A stretch of DNA of 64,000 nucleotides. It comes from Mycolicibacterium helvum (GTDB lineage Bacteria > Actinomycetota > Actinomycetes > Mycobacteriales > Mycobacteriaceae). Positions 26,496 through 35,053 of the stretch are shown piece by piece. Location: the NCBI RefSeq assembly GCF_010731895.1, contig NZ_AP022596.1, forward strand, positions 5,394,001 to 5,458,000, written 5' to 3'. Every line of letters begins with the position of its first letter. Positions within the stretch are counted from its first letter, which is position 1. The notes under the pieces were generated by a model. It saw only the letters and a list, made by a program, of their open reading frames with translations. It ran no database searches and had not been told where the DNA came from. Position numbers and translations under genes: made by a program.

Positions 26496-27965
26496 ATGAG
26501 CTTCAGCAACTACTTTCGCGGGCCGACCACCAGCCTCGACGACCAGATCGAGAGTTACGCGACCACGAGAGTGCCCGACAGTCAGCGGTGGCGCCGGCCT
26601 GCGATTCTGCTCGTTCTCACCGGGAACGTGACAGCGATGTTCTGGTTTGCCCTCGGCGGCCAAATGGGCTTCCTCGTCGGTTGGCCGATGGTCCTCTTGC
26701 CGATCGCCTACATGATTGTCGGAGCCACGGTGGTCGGAGCCCTGGTGATGAGAATTGCGAGCCAGGAGGGCCTGTCCTTGCCGCTTCTCTCGCGCGGACT
26801 TGGGTTCGGCGGACGGGGCTCTGCGATTGCCTCGTTCGTATACGCGGTTAACTACATATTCTATTTCATCTTCGAAGGCAGTATCGTCTCGCACGGTCTC
26901 AGTGAGATCGCCGGCATTTCAATAAATTCGGCAGGCGCCAGTGTGGTGTTCGGAATCGTGGCCCTCGTCGCGCTCTATTGTTCTTGGCGCGGCATGCACT
27001 CGATGAACATCCTCCAACGTTACGGAATGCCGATATTTCTGGTCCTGTTTGTTATCGGCATGGTGATGCTGGCCAATGGCTATGTTCTGGTCGGTCCGGG
27101 AGACTGGGTCGTCCAGGATGGGGTGTCAGCCACCGCCATGTGGCAGGCGCTGAGCCTGGCCAATGGTCAAGTCGTGTTCCAGGCATTGATCGCCACCGAC
27201 TACGGACGGTTCGTGAAGAGGTCGGTTTCGTACGTCGGAACGGGCGGGGTGATGCTCGTCGAGCTGCTCATGATCGCGGGCGTGATGATCCTCGGCGTGT
27301 TCCTTGGATTCACCATGATCAACCATTTCGACGGAACCCGGGCCGAACAAGAACTCGCCGCGACCGATCCAGGCCTTATATTCGCGATCGTGATGGGGGT
27401 CCTCGGCGTCGTATTCGCGATCCTGACCCAGGTGCGCATCAACGTGATGAATCTGTACTCAGGCTCGCTGGCATTGTCGAACGCCTGGGATGTGTTGTCC
27501 GTGAGACGTGTTGGACGGCAATGGTGGATGGTCCTGTTGGTTGGGATCGGCATCTTGTTGTACCCGATCAATGTCCTGCAATACACGGACAAGTTCCTTG
27601 CAGTAACAGGAGTCATGACCAACACGTGGATCTTCATCCTGCTCAGTGACTACTTCGTCTGCCGTAAACTGCTGAAGCTGGCCCCAGTCTCCAACATCGA
27701 GTACCGCGAAGGCCTGGTCAAAGACTGGAACCTGTGCGGGATGGCGGCTCTCGCCGTCGGCGTGACCATCGGAGCACTCGGAGTTCTAGGCGTCTACCCC
27801 ATGCACTTCGCCTCATTTGCTGCCATGGTGGCGGGACCCCTCGTATACATCCCACTCACCATTCTGACTCGAGGCTCACAGTACGGTTCAACGGTGGCGG
27901 TTACATCCGGCGGCGCGCTTGACGAGCAAGTCGGAGTGGCAGAGGCAACTGACCTGCGTGCGTGA
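26496..27965 (+). CDS. NCS1-family permease (cytosine/purine/allantoin-type)
   Basis: A 489-aa integral membrane protein with about 12 hydrophobic segments. The N-terminal stretch (TTSLDDQIESYATTRVPDSQRW, then WFALGGQMGFLVGWP) and the pattern of helices match purine-cytosine permease / NCS1 transporters, which import nucleobases and related amides or ureides with H+ or Na+. AAAGGAAG lies upstream of the ATG at 26496. An amidase follows after 30 bp, so the imported compound is probably its amide substrate; no purine-degrading gene is nearby. Confidence 0.85.
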   Translation: MSFSNYFRGPTTSLDDQIESYATTRVPDSQRWRRPAILLVLTGNVTAMFWFALGGQMGFLVGWPMVLLPIAYMIVGATVVGALVMRIASQEGLSLPLLSRGLGFGGRGSAIASFVYAVNYIFYFIFEGSIVSHGLSEIAGISINSAGASVVFGIVALVALYCSWRGMHSMNILQRYGMPIFLVLFVIGMVMLANGYVLVGPGDWVVQDGVSATAMWQALSLANGQVVFQALIATDYGRFVKRSVSYVGTGGVMLVELLMIAGVMILGVFLGFTMINHFDGTRAEQELAATDPGLIFAIVMGVLGVVFAILTQVRINVMNLYSGSLALSNAWDVLSVRRVGRQWWMVLLVGIGILLYPINVLQYTDKFLAVTGVMTNTWIFILLSDYFVCRKLLKLAPVSNIEYREGLVKDWNLCGMAALAVGVTIGALGVLGVYPMHFASFAAMVAGPLVYIPLTILTRGSQYGSTVAVTSGGALDEQVGVAEATDLRA

Positions 27966-27995
27966 AACACCGTTCCAGCTAGGGAGATTGACGAC

Positions 27996-29414
27996 ATGAC
28001 TGACAAGAGCACCGCAGACGAACTCCAGTATCGAGAGATCTGCGACGTGGTCGACCTGCTGTCCAGCGGAGAGGTCACCGCACAGGCGCTCACCCAATTG
28101 ATGTTGGACAGGATCGCCGCAATCGATGACCGCTTGGGGGCCTTCGCCTTCGTGGCGCCCGAGGAAGCCATGGCCCAGGCGGAGCAATCCGACGCACGGC
28201 GACGGGATGGCGCGGCACTGGGCCCCCTCGATGGAGTGCCACTGGCCATCAAGGACATCTTCGACAAGGCCGGTTGGCGCACCGAAGCAGGCATGGCATC
28301 CCGGGTCGGACAGGTGGCGGTGAAGTCCGCGACCGTGGTGGAGAGACTGGAGAACGCTGGTGCCGTCATCGTGGGGAAGGTGCACACCACCGAGGGGGTC
28401 TATACCGAACACACGCCTCCGTTCCGAGCACCCCTGAATCCCTGGGATTCGCAGCGGTGGGTGGGGGTGTCGTCGAGTGGCAGCGGTGTAGCCCCGGTCG
28501 CTGGACTGTGCTTCGGCGCTCTCGGCTCCGACACCGGCGGATCGATCCGCATGCCGTCGGCGTCGAACGGCGCGACCGGCCTGAAGCCGACCTGGGGTCG
28601 TGTCAGCCGGGCGGGCGTGGTCGAACTTGCGGCCACGCTGGACCACGTTGGTCCGATCTGCCGATCAGCGCTGGACGCCGGCCTGGTGCTCGCGGCGATT
28701 GCTGGTGCGGATCCCCGCGACCCCACCGCATCACTACGACCAGTGCCCGAATTCAACACGCGCCCAGCACAATCCCTCAAGGGCACCCGGATTGGCATCG
28801 ATCCGGAATGGAGCTATCGAGACGTCAGCGCTGACGTGGAGAAGGCGCATCTGGACGCTGAACAAACGTTGCGCGACCTAGGCGCCGAGATCACGCCCAT
28901 CACACTGCCCGATCCGACCGAGGCGATCACGGACTGGTTTGGGGTGTGTGCGGTGCAGACCGCACGTGCGCATCAAGGCCTGTACCCAGTCCACAAGGAT
29001 ACTTACGGACCGGCGCTCGCCGAGCTCATCGAGCTGGGGATGGGCATGTCCGGTATCGAGTACGACGTGTTGCTGCAGCGACGGCTTAGATTCAAGGCGC
29101 AGATGGAAGCGGCACTTGCTCAGGTGGATGCGGCGCTGATCCCGGCGATGTCGTTCATCGCTCCGCCCGTCGAGAAGATGATTCGCATGGACGACGAAAC
29201 GACTGCAGGGGTGCACCGTTTCACCGTCCCATTCACCCTCTCTCAGCTTCCGACCGTCACCTTTCCTGGCGGTTTCACGGCCACGGAGGCCGGGCTACCG
29301 TTTCCGGTCGGCTTGCAGATGGTCGGTAGCGCGTTCGGCGAACGTCGGCTCGTCGACATCGTGGGCGCTTTCCAGGCTGCGACGCCCTGGAACAAAAGAC
29401 ATCCCGCGCTCTGA
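27996..29414 (+). CDS. Amidase (amidase signature family)
   Basis: A 472-aa amidase-signature enzyme. The catalytic triad is visible: Lys in GVPLAIKDIF (about residue 86), Ser in GVSSSGSG (about 158) and the nucleophile Ser in GSDTGGSIRMPS (about 182). Such enzymes hydrolyse a carboxamide to acid and ammonia in the cytosol. It lies 30 bp after the NCS1 permease and is surely co-transcribed. Its last 120 bp overlap the convergent LysR gene. Together with the dehydrogenases at 30400 and 31924 it suggests amide catabolism. Confidence 0.9.
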   Translation: MTDKSTADELQYREICDVVDLLSSGEVTAQALTQLMLDRIAAIDDRLGAFAFVAPEEAMAQAEQSDARRRDGAALGPLDGVPLAIKDIFDKAGWRTEAGMASRVGQVAVKSATVVERLENAGAVIVGKVHTTEGVYTEHTPPFRAPLNPWDSQRWVGVSSSGSGVAPVAGLCFGALGSDTGGSIRMPSASNGATGLKPTWGRVSRAGVVELAATLDHVGPICRSALDAGLVLAAIAGADPRDPTASLRPVPEFNTRPAQSLKGTRIGIDPEWSYRDVSADVEKAHLDAEQTLRDLGAEITPITLPDPTEAITDWFGVCAVQTARAHQGLYPVHKDTYGPALAELIELGMGMSGIEYDVLLQRRLRFKAQMEAALAQVDAALIPAMSFIAPPVEKMIRMDDETTAGVHRFTVPFTLSQLPTVTFPGGFTATEAGLPFPVGLQMVGSAFGERRLVDIVGAFQAATPWNKRHPAL

Positions 29415-30314
29415 CTCCGATTCGTCGACTTGGGCAAAGTATGGGCTGGCCGCCACCAATGAGCGAAGGAACTGCGCGACAGCGCGTACTCGGCCGACTT
29501 GCCGCAGTTCGCGAGGAATCACCATCCAGTAGCCGCGACGCACCGAGAACAACTCCGGCAGAACAGCTCTCAACGAGTCATCGGGTTCACCCACGTACTG
29601 CGGCAGTGGAGCTATCCCCAGCCCGCTGCGGGCCGCAGTCAAATGACCCGCGATGTTATTGGTCTGAATGGCAACCCTTTGCTTATGGGGCAGGACGTCG
29701 AGGATTCGCAGCGGTGCTACGTCGAGCAGGGCGTCTATGTACCAGATCAGGGTGTGGTCCTTGAGATCCGACAACTCCACTAACGGCGTTGCGGTCGACA
29801 GATACTCGGCGGAGGCATACAGGCGGAGGTCGTAGGTCGCCAGCTGCTCGACGTGGACGGAGCGTGGCGGAGGCTGTTCAAGCGTGACGGCCACATCGAA
29901 ATGGCGGGCGGACAGTGAACCATGCTCGGTAGCGGTGACGAGTTCGATGTCGAGGTGTGGGTGCCGTCGCCGGAGCTCGACGAGATGCGGCGCGACGACG
30001 AAGGCGCCGAAGCCATCAGGGGTCGCTAGCCGGACGGTCCCTGTCAGCGGCCCAACCCCCGACGTGCGGGAATCGTATGCCGCGAGGACGGCGGACTCCA
30101 CCGACTCGGCACGTGGAAGGAGAGTCGCGCCTGCCTCCGTGAGCAGCCATCCTCCCGGCGACCGGTCGAACAACCGCTCCCCCAGCGTCTTTTCGAGGGT
30201 AGTGATCCTTCGCCCCACCGTCGTGTGATCGACCGCCAAATTGCGGGCCGCCTCGTTGAGCCGCCCGGTACGTGCGACTTCGAGAAAGAACCGCAGGTTG
30301 TCAGCGCTGAGCAT
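29295..30314 (-). CDS. LysR-type transcriptional regulator
   Basis: A 339-aa LysR protein. The N-terminal helix-turn-helix (LRFFLEVARTGRLNEAARNL, VDHTTVGRRITTLEK) and the effector-binding domain (LTGTVRLATPDGFGAFVVAP; AARSGLGIAPLP) are clear. I chose the ATG at 30314 because it gives the usual LysR N-terminus. The C-terminal 40 residues extend beyond the normal domain end and are encoded antisense to the end of the amidase gene, perhaps after loss of an earlier stop. It is divergent from mmsA (start 30400), so it likely controls mmsA, the iron alcohol dehydrogenase and itself. Confidence 0.82.
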   Translation of the reverse strand: MLSADNLRFFLEVARTGRLNEAARNLAVDHTTVGRRITTLEKTLGERLFDRSPGGWLLTEAGATLLPRAESVESAVLAAYDSRTSGVGPLTGTVRLATPDGFGAFVVAPHLVELRRRHPHLDIELVTATEHGSLSARHFDVAVTLEQPPPRSVHVEQLATYDLRLYASAEYLSTATPLVELSDLKDHTLIWYIDALLDVAPLRILDVLPHKQRVAIQTNNIAGHLTAARSGLGIAPLPQYVGEPDDSLRAVLPELFSVRRGYWMVIPRELRQVGRVRAVAQFLRSLVAASPYFAQVDESESERGMSFVPGRRSLESAHDVDEPTFAERATDHLQADRKR

Positions 30315-30329
30315 GAGACGACCATACAC

Positions 30330-30343
30330 GTGCATAATTGCAC
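30330..30343. promoter_or_regulatory. Inverted repeat in the LysR-mmsA divergent promoter
   Basis: GTGCATAATTGCAC has arms GTGCA/TGCAC around TAAT, between the LysR start (30314) and the mmsA start (30400). This is where a LysR recognition site is expected. The arms are short, so support is mainly positional. Confidence 0.4.
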
Positions 30344-30399
30344 GGGTGAGTGCGCCATTCGTCATTGACCTGTGCACAAACGCGATAAATCATTTGGGT

Positions 30400-31917
30400 A
30401 TGACGAAAGCCACGGAACGGACCGAACACGTTCTCCTCTCACACTGGCTCGACAACCGGGCCTACCCGGGTGTCAGCGGCAGCACCGCGCCTGTGACCAA
30501 CCCTGCGACAGGTGAGGTCACCGGTCGGGTGGCCCTGGGCAGCGTCGAGGACGCCCGCGCCGTGATCGCCGCCGCCGCCCAAGCGTTCCCCGGATGGCGC
30601 GACACCTCACTGGCCAGGCGTACCCAGATCCTGTTCGCCTTCCGCGAGCTGCTCAACGCGCGCAAGGGTGAGCTGGCCGAGATCATTACGAGCGAGCACG
30701 GCAAGGTCGTCTCCGACGCCCTGGGCGAGGTGTCGCGCGGCCAGGAGGTCGTCGAATTTGCCTGCGGCATACCGCATCTTCTTAAAGGCGGGTTCACCGA
30801 AAACGCATCTACCAAGGTCGATGTCTACTCGATCCGTCAGCCCCTCGGTCCGGTTGCCGTCATCTCACCCTTCAACTTCCCCGCCATGGTGCCGATGTGG
30901 TTCTTCCCCATTGCCATCGCCGCGGGCAACACCGTCGTGCTCAAGCCCTCGGAGAAGGACCCCACGGCCTCGCTGTGGCTGGCCAACCTGTGGAAGGAGG
31001 CTGGCCTGCCCGACGGGGTGTTCAACGTCCTGCAAGGCGACAAGACGGTCGTCGACGAGCTGCTGACCAACCCGGCCGTCAAATCGGTCAGCTTCGTCGG
31101 TTCGACCCCGATCGCGCAGTACGTGTACGCCACCGCCACGGCATCGGGAAAGCGCGTGCAAGCGCTCGGCGGAGCCAAGAACCACGCTGTGATCCTGCCC
31201 GATGCCGACCTCGATCTGGCGGCGGATTCGATGGTCAACGCCGGCTTCGGCTCGGCCGGTGAACGCTGCATGGCCATCTCCGTCTGCGTCGCCGTCGGAC
31301 CCATCGCCGACGACCTGGTCGCCAAGATCGCCGAACGCACCACCGGCCTCAAGGTCGGCGACGGCGCCCGAGACTCCGATATGGGGCCGCTGGTCACCAA
31401 GGCCCACCGCGACAAGGTGGCCTCCTACATCGACGCCGGCGAGGCCGACGGCGCCAAGATCGTCGTCGACGGCCGCCACGTCTCCGCTGACGGAGGAGCC
31501 GAGGGATTCTGGTTGGGCCCCACCCTCATCGATCACGTCACCCCGCAAATGAGCGTCTACGCCGACGAGATCTTCGGGCCCGTGCTCTCGGTGATCCGCG
31601 TCGAAACCTACGACGAGGCACTCGAACTCATCAATTCCAACCCTTACGGCAACGGAACAGCGATCTTCACCAACGACGGTGGCGCCGCGCGGCGCTTTCA
31701 GAACGAGGTCGAGGTCGGCATGATCGGCATCAACGTGCCCATCCCGGTGCCGATGGCCTACTTCAGCTTCGGCGGCTGGAAGGCCTCGCTGTTCGGGGAC
31801 AGCCACGCCCACGGGCTCGACGGCGTGCACTTCTTCACCCGCGGCAAGGCCATCACCAGCCGCTGGCTGGACCCCAGCCACCGCGGCATCGAACTCGGCT
31901 TTCCGCAGAACGTTTGA
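30400..31917 (+). CDS. mmsA: Methylmalonate-semialdehyde dehydrogenase (CoA-acylating)
   Basis: A 505-aa aldehyde dehydrogenase of the MmsA/IolA type, which converts methylmalonate or malonate semialdehyde, NAD+ and CoA to propionyl- or acetyl-CoA with CO2 release. Seen: ISPFNFPAMVPMWFFPIA, VLKPSEKDPTASLWLA, LGGAKNHAVILPDADLD and the catalytic cysteine in GSAGERCMAIS, all diagnostic of MMSDH rather than ordinary ALDHs. ATG at 30400. It is divergent from LysR and followed 6 bp later by the iron alcohol dehydrogenase, a natural producer of its semialdehyde substrate. Confidence 0.9.
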   Translation: MTKATERTEHVLLSHWLDNRAYPGVSGSTAPVTNPATGEVTGRVALGSVEDARAVIAAAAQAFPGWRDTSLARRTQILFAFRELLNARKGELAEIITSEHGKVVSDALGEVSRGQEVVEFACGIPHLLKGGFTENASTKVDVYSIRQPLGPVAVISPFNFPAMVPMWFFPIAIAAGNTVVLKPSEKDPTASLWLANLWKEAGLPDGVFNVLQGDKTVVDELLTNPAVKSVSFVGSTPIAQYVYATATASGKRVQALGGAKNHAVILPDADLDLAADSMVNAGFGSAGERCMAISVCVAVGPIADDLVAKIAERTTGLKVGDGARDSDMGPLVTKAHRDKVASYIDAGEADGAKIVVDGRHVSADGGAEGFWLGPTLIDHVTPQMSVYADEIFGPVLSVIRVETYDEALELINSNPYGNGTAIFTNDGGAARRFQNEVEVGMIGINVPIPVPMAYFSFGGWKASLFGDSHAHGLDGVHFFTRGKAITSRWLDPSHRGIELGFPQNV

Positions 31918-31923
31918 GGACGG

Positions 31924-33090
31924 ATGAAATCAATGGTCACCAACATCGCACTACCCCGCTTCGCCAAATTCGGCGCAGGTTCGATCGATCAGCTTGGATC
32001 CGTGGTCACTCAGCTAGGTATCCGGAGACCTCTACTCGTCACCGATCGGTATCTCACCGAGACGGGCCAGACTGAGCGGCTAGTGAAGTTGCTCGAGGTC
32101 GCAGGATTGGAGCCGGCGGTCTTCTCCGAGACGGTACCCGACCCAACCATCGCCTCCCTTGAGGACGGTTTGGCACTCGTGACAACGCATGGCGCAGACG
32201 GCGTCATCGGGTTCGGCGGGGGCAGTCCTATGGACACCGCCAAAGCGCTTGCGGTCTTGTCGGCGAATGGCGGGGACATTGCGTCCTACAAGGCTCCCAG
32301 CAGCCACGAGGGGCCAGCACTTCCGATCGTGGCAGTACCGACGACATCCGGCAGTGGTTCGGAGGCAACTCAATTCACGGTGATCACCGATGGTGCGACC
32401 GATGAGAAGATGCTTTGTCCAGGATTGTCTTTTCTGCCGGTCGCCGTGATCGCCGACTTCGAACTGACGATGTCCATGCCGGCTCGCCTGACCGCCGATA
32501 CCGGGGTCGATGCGCTGACTCACGCCATTGAAGCGTACGTGAGCCGACGCGCCAGCCCCTTCACCGATGCACTGGCGCTGGCCGCCATGCGGTCGATCGC
32601 CCTTCACCTTCGTCGTGCGTACCGCGATGGAACGGATCGTCAAGCGCGAGAAGCGATGATGTTGGCTTCTACCCAAGCGGGAATGGCATTCTCCAACTCC
32701 AGTGTCGCGTTGGTGCACGGTATGAGCAGACCAATCGGTGGGCACTTCCACATTGCGCACGGCTTGTCCAACGCGATGCTCTTGCCGGCGGTGACGAAGT
32801 TCTCGATTGCGTCGGCGAAAGACCGATACGCCGACTGCGCCAAGGCAATGGGAATCGTCGCCGAGTCGGTCGACGATCACACCGCTGCTGAAGCGTTGGT
32901 TCTTGAGCTGCAGCAGCTTTGCGCGGATGTGGAAGTCCCAACGCCCCAGTCTTATGGCATTAACGCTGCGTCCTGGGAAGCGCGACTCGACACGATGGCA
33001 GCTCAAGCGCTGGTCTCGGGGTCCCCCGCCAACAATCCGCGGGTTCCCACTCACGACGAGATCATCGATCTTTACCGTGAGATCTTCTGA
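31924..33090 (+). CDS. Iron-containing alcohol dehydrogenase
   Basis: A 388-aa group III alcohol dehydrogenase. It carries GVIGFGGGSPMDTAKALA (NAD-binding), PTTSGSGSEAT, the metal-ligand region DTGVDALTHAIEAYVS, and histidines in VHGMSRPIGGHFHIAHG. GAGGA sits just before the ATG at 31924. The gene follows mmsA by 6 bp, so it is expected to oxidise a hydroxyacid or alcohol to the semialdehyde used by MmsA. With the upstream permease and amidase this suggests degradation of a hydroxy-amide such as a 3-hydroxy-propionamide type; the substrate is inference. Confidence 0.88.
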   Translation: MKSMVTNIALPRFAKFGAGSIDQLGSVVTQLGIRRPLLVTDRYLTETGQTERLVKLLEVAGLEPAVFSETVPDPTIASLEDGLALVTTHGADGVIGFGGGSPMDTAKALAVLSANGGDIASYKAPSSHEGPALPIVAVPTTSGSGSEATQFTVITDGATDEKMLCPGLSFLPVAVIADFELTMSMPARLTADTGVDALTHAIEAYVSRRASPFTDALALAAMRSIALHLRRAYRDGTDRQAREAMMLASTQAGMAFSNSSVALVHGMSRPIGGHFHIAHGLSNAMLLPAVTKFSIASAKDRYADCAKAMGIVAESVDDHTAAEALVLELQQLCADVEVPTPQSYGINAASWEARLDTMAAQALVSGSPANNPRVPTHDEIIDLYREIF

Positions 33091-33195
33091 CGTCGGTAGC
33101 TTTGGGCAACCGCGACTTTCGAGAAGATCGCAAACAGGACGCCAACGGCGAGCATCACGCCAATAACCACGGCGTGTGAATCTGCTCGTTGGTGG
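33072..33195 (-). pseudogene. C-terminal fragment of a membrane transporter (MFS-like)
   Basis: Minus-strand translation gives ADSHAVVIGVMLAVGVLFA followed by IFSKVAVAQSYRRQ and a TAA at 33072. That is one hydrophobic helix with a short basic tail, like the last helix of an MFS exporter. An in-frame stop lies about 60 bp further upstream, so the rest of the gene is missing. It lies on the same strand as and downstream of the radical SAM gene and overlaps the alcohol dehydrogenase end by 19 bp. It might be all that is left of an exporter once linked to the peptide locus. Confidence 0.35.
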
Positions 33196-33299
33196 CGCGT
33201 TACCCGGTTGGACTGCACCCCAGCACGGCCGCCCGTCGAGCTAAGGTTTACTCAATAAATTTATGTGGTGGACATATCCAGTAAGCATCTGGCCCACCG

Positions 33300-33348
33300 T
33301 AGCGACCTGCTGAGCTAGGCCTGCCATCAGATCGGAGCGAGGTCGCTA
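33300..33348 (-). terminator. Possible stem-loop downstream of the radical SAM gene
   Basis: TAGCGACCT at 33300-33308 pairs perfectly with AGGTCGCTA at 33340-33348 around a 31-nt loop. It lies about 50 bp after the radical SAM stop and could end that operon. The long loop makes it a weak call. No gene is seen in 33196-33395. Confidence 0.3.
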
Positions 33349-33395
33349 ATGTCGAGCAAAGATCGGTACGTGCTTCGCTGTTACTGAGGCTGTTG

Positions 33396-34574
33396 TCAGC
33401 TGGAAACCGCGCCGACATGCGTTGGCGCGTCGGCGGGAACTTCTTGCCATCTATCCAGTAGCAAGTCCGCGACTGTCTGCCGAGTCAGTCGGCAGGTGGT
33501 GGTCTCCGTGCTGTGCAGTGTGCCGTTCTGCGAGAACTTGTTCGACAGGAACGCACCCCCGCAGAGATCAAAGTAAGCGCAGGACGCTGCGCACAACCCG
33601 AGGCTCTGAAGAACATCGCGCCGGATCTTCGTGTAGCGCGAATCGAATAGGATGTCGGCGTACTCGGACTCAAGAATGTGGCCGACGACAAAGTCGCCGT
33701 ATTCGATGCTCGATGATCCGGCGAACTCTGGCGAATACGGCGACATGTCACCATTTTTCGCCACTGTGACGATGCCGAGCTCGGCGGTTTCGTCCGGTAC
33801 TCGTCGCGCCTCCGGGTTGCGGAGCTTGCGGAGCATGAAGACTGCCATGTCGAAGAACTCGCGGATCTTGATTGGCCGGCCAGCGTCCTCCCAGAGTTCG
33901 AGCAGCCTGGACATGAATGCTCTGAACTCCCCCTCTACCCGGGCGGCCTCGTTCGGATCGGCAGGAAACATCGATGACGACGTATTTGCGCTCTCGATCT
34001 CTTCGATGTTAAACCCGATTTCCTGAAATCCGTTGTCAACAAAGAAGGAAAAGATCTCGTCGGGATAGGCCAAGCTGGTGCGAGATAGGACGCAGATCGC
34101 GCCAAAAGGCACCCCGTGGGATTGCAAGTTGTGTACACCGCGCATCACCGATGAGTGCGTACCCCGGCCACTCCAGTTGACCCGGTTGGTGTCGTGCACA
34201 TGAGGCGGGCCGTCGATGCTCACCCCGATCCGGTATTCCTCTTGCAGGAACAGGTCGCACCACTCGTCGGTGATGAGCGTGGCGTTGGTTTGAATCGACT
34301 TGGCTACTGCGATTCCGCGCAGGTTGTTATCGTTGATGATCTGAGATGCCTTGCGGAAGAATGGAATACCAGCCATTAGTGGTTCGCCGGCATGGAATAG
34401 GAACTCCACCTTGCCGCGGACGAGATCACTGCGCAGCGCCTTGACGATGGCGGCCTCAAGCACCCCGTCCGCCATTCGAGCTGGATCACGCCGGTTGGGC
34501 ACATAGCAGTACTGGCAGTTCAGATTGCACTGCGACGTCGGCTGCAGGACGACCAGGTGTATCGCGCTGTTCAT
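33396..34574 (-). CDS. Radical SAM/SPASM peptide maturase, GrrM-like (cyclophane-forming type)
   Basis: A 392-aa radical SAM enzyme. Cys16, Cys20 and Cys23 in QCNLNCQYC bind the SAM [4Fe-4S] cluster. FHAGEPLM and SIDGPPHVHD are family motifs. The C-terminus has a SPASM-like cysteine set: Cys328, Cys332, Cys338 (FDLCGGAFLSNKF) and Cys361 in STETTTCRL. The N-K-F-x-Q-N-G and STET-x-x-C signature recalls GrrM/OscB, which crosslink an aromatic ring to the beta-carbon of the residue two positions on (3-residue cyclophanes). The ATG follows a GGAAG site 18 bp after the stop of the 82-aa ORF, its likely substrate. Base composition is less GC-rich than in the neighbours, pointing to horizontal gain. 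No protease or complete exporter is adjacent. Confidence 0.85.
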   Translation of the reverse strand: MNSAIHLVVLQPTSQCNLNCQYCYVPNRRDPARMADGVLEAAIVKALRSDLVRGKVEFLFHAGEPLMAGIPFFRKASQIINDNNLRGIAVAKSIQTNATLITDEWCDLFLQEEYRIGVSIDGPPHVHDTNRVNWSGRGTHSSVMRGVHNLQSHGVPFGAICVLSRTSLAYPDEIFSFFVDNGFQEIGFNIEEIESANTSSSMFPADPNEAARVEGEFRAFMSRLLELWEDAGRPIKIREFFDMAVFMLRKLRNPEARRVPDETAELGIVTVAKNGDMSPYSPEFAGSSSIEYGDFVVGHILESEYADILFDSRYTKIRRDVLQSLGLCAASCAYFDLCGGAFLSNKFSQNGTLHSTETTTCRLTRQTVADLLLDRWQEVPADAPTHVGAVSS

Positions 34575-34592
34575 GATGGCGAGCGCTTCCGG

Positions 34593-34841
34593 TTACTGCT
34601 GTTCTCGTTCTTGAGGTTCCATCTGTATGGCATCGCCCCAAGTCTTGTACCAGGAATTTCTGTTGAACGAATCGGGCCAATCGCTAACCAAACGCTCCGC
34701 TGCGTCGGGTTGATGTTCGTGTACGACGTTGATCAGGATCGCGGCATCGGTTCCGGCCAATCGCTTCATCAGCTGTTCCCGTAGTTGGCGGTACGCGGGC
34801 CCGAGATCCTCGTCGTCGTTGCGGTGCTTGGCATCCTCCAT
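34593..34841 (-). CDS. Putative RiPP precursor peptide with four aromatic-X-X motifs
   Basis: An 82-aa ORF directly upstream of and co-directional with the radical SAM gene; GAGGGG lies 7 bp before the ATG. Residues 1-50 are charged and amphipathic (DLGPAYRQLREQLMKRLAG), as in a leader recognised by a maturase. Residues 54-71 form a candidate core, DWPDSFNRNSWYKTWGDA. It holds four aromatic-X-polar triplets: W55-P-D57, F59-N-R61, W64-Y-K66 and W68-G-D70, which is the triceptide crosslinking pattern. No family was recognised with certainty; the call rests on position and motif. The name AmcA/AmcB for an actinobacterial multi-cyclophane pair comes to mind but was not verified. Alternative: an unrelated small partner protein. 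Confidence 0.7.
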   Translation of the reverse strand: MEDAKHRNDDEDLGPAYRQLREQLMKRLAGTDAAILINVVHEHQPDAAERLVSDWPDSFNRNSWYKTWGDAIQMEPQEREQQ

Positions 34842-34874
34842 GATGCGCCCCTCGAATATTCAGCCTTTGAGTTC

Positions 34875-34894
34875 GCGGTGTGAATAGTCACCGC
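34875..34894. promoter_or_regulatory. Inverted repeat upstream of the RiPP precursor gene
   Basis: GCGGTG and CACCGC flank an 8-bp AT-rich centre, starting 33 bp upstream of the precursor start. This is promoter territory, so the repeat may be an operator. The 6-bp arms make it only suggestive. Confidence 0.35.
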
Positions 34895-35053
34895 ACCACG
34901 ATGTTAGGCCCGGTTCGTGGCCGTAAGACGTCCCGAGAGCCGTTTCGAGTGTGGGTGCGAGGATTAGAGTGGCCGGCTACTCGTTTCTATCCGCGATGAG
35001 TACCCCACGGTGTTTGCGCACCTCGCCTTGCGTCTGTACCTGTGAGTCGCCTG

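Noticed and set aside
33300..33348. Inverted repeat considered as an IS terminal repeat pair
   Set aside because: Arms are only 9 bp, the interval is 31 bp and there is no target duplication; a weak terminator reading was kept instead.
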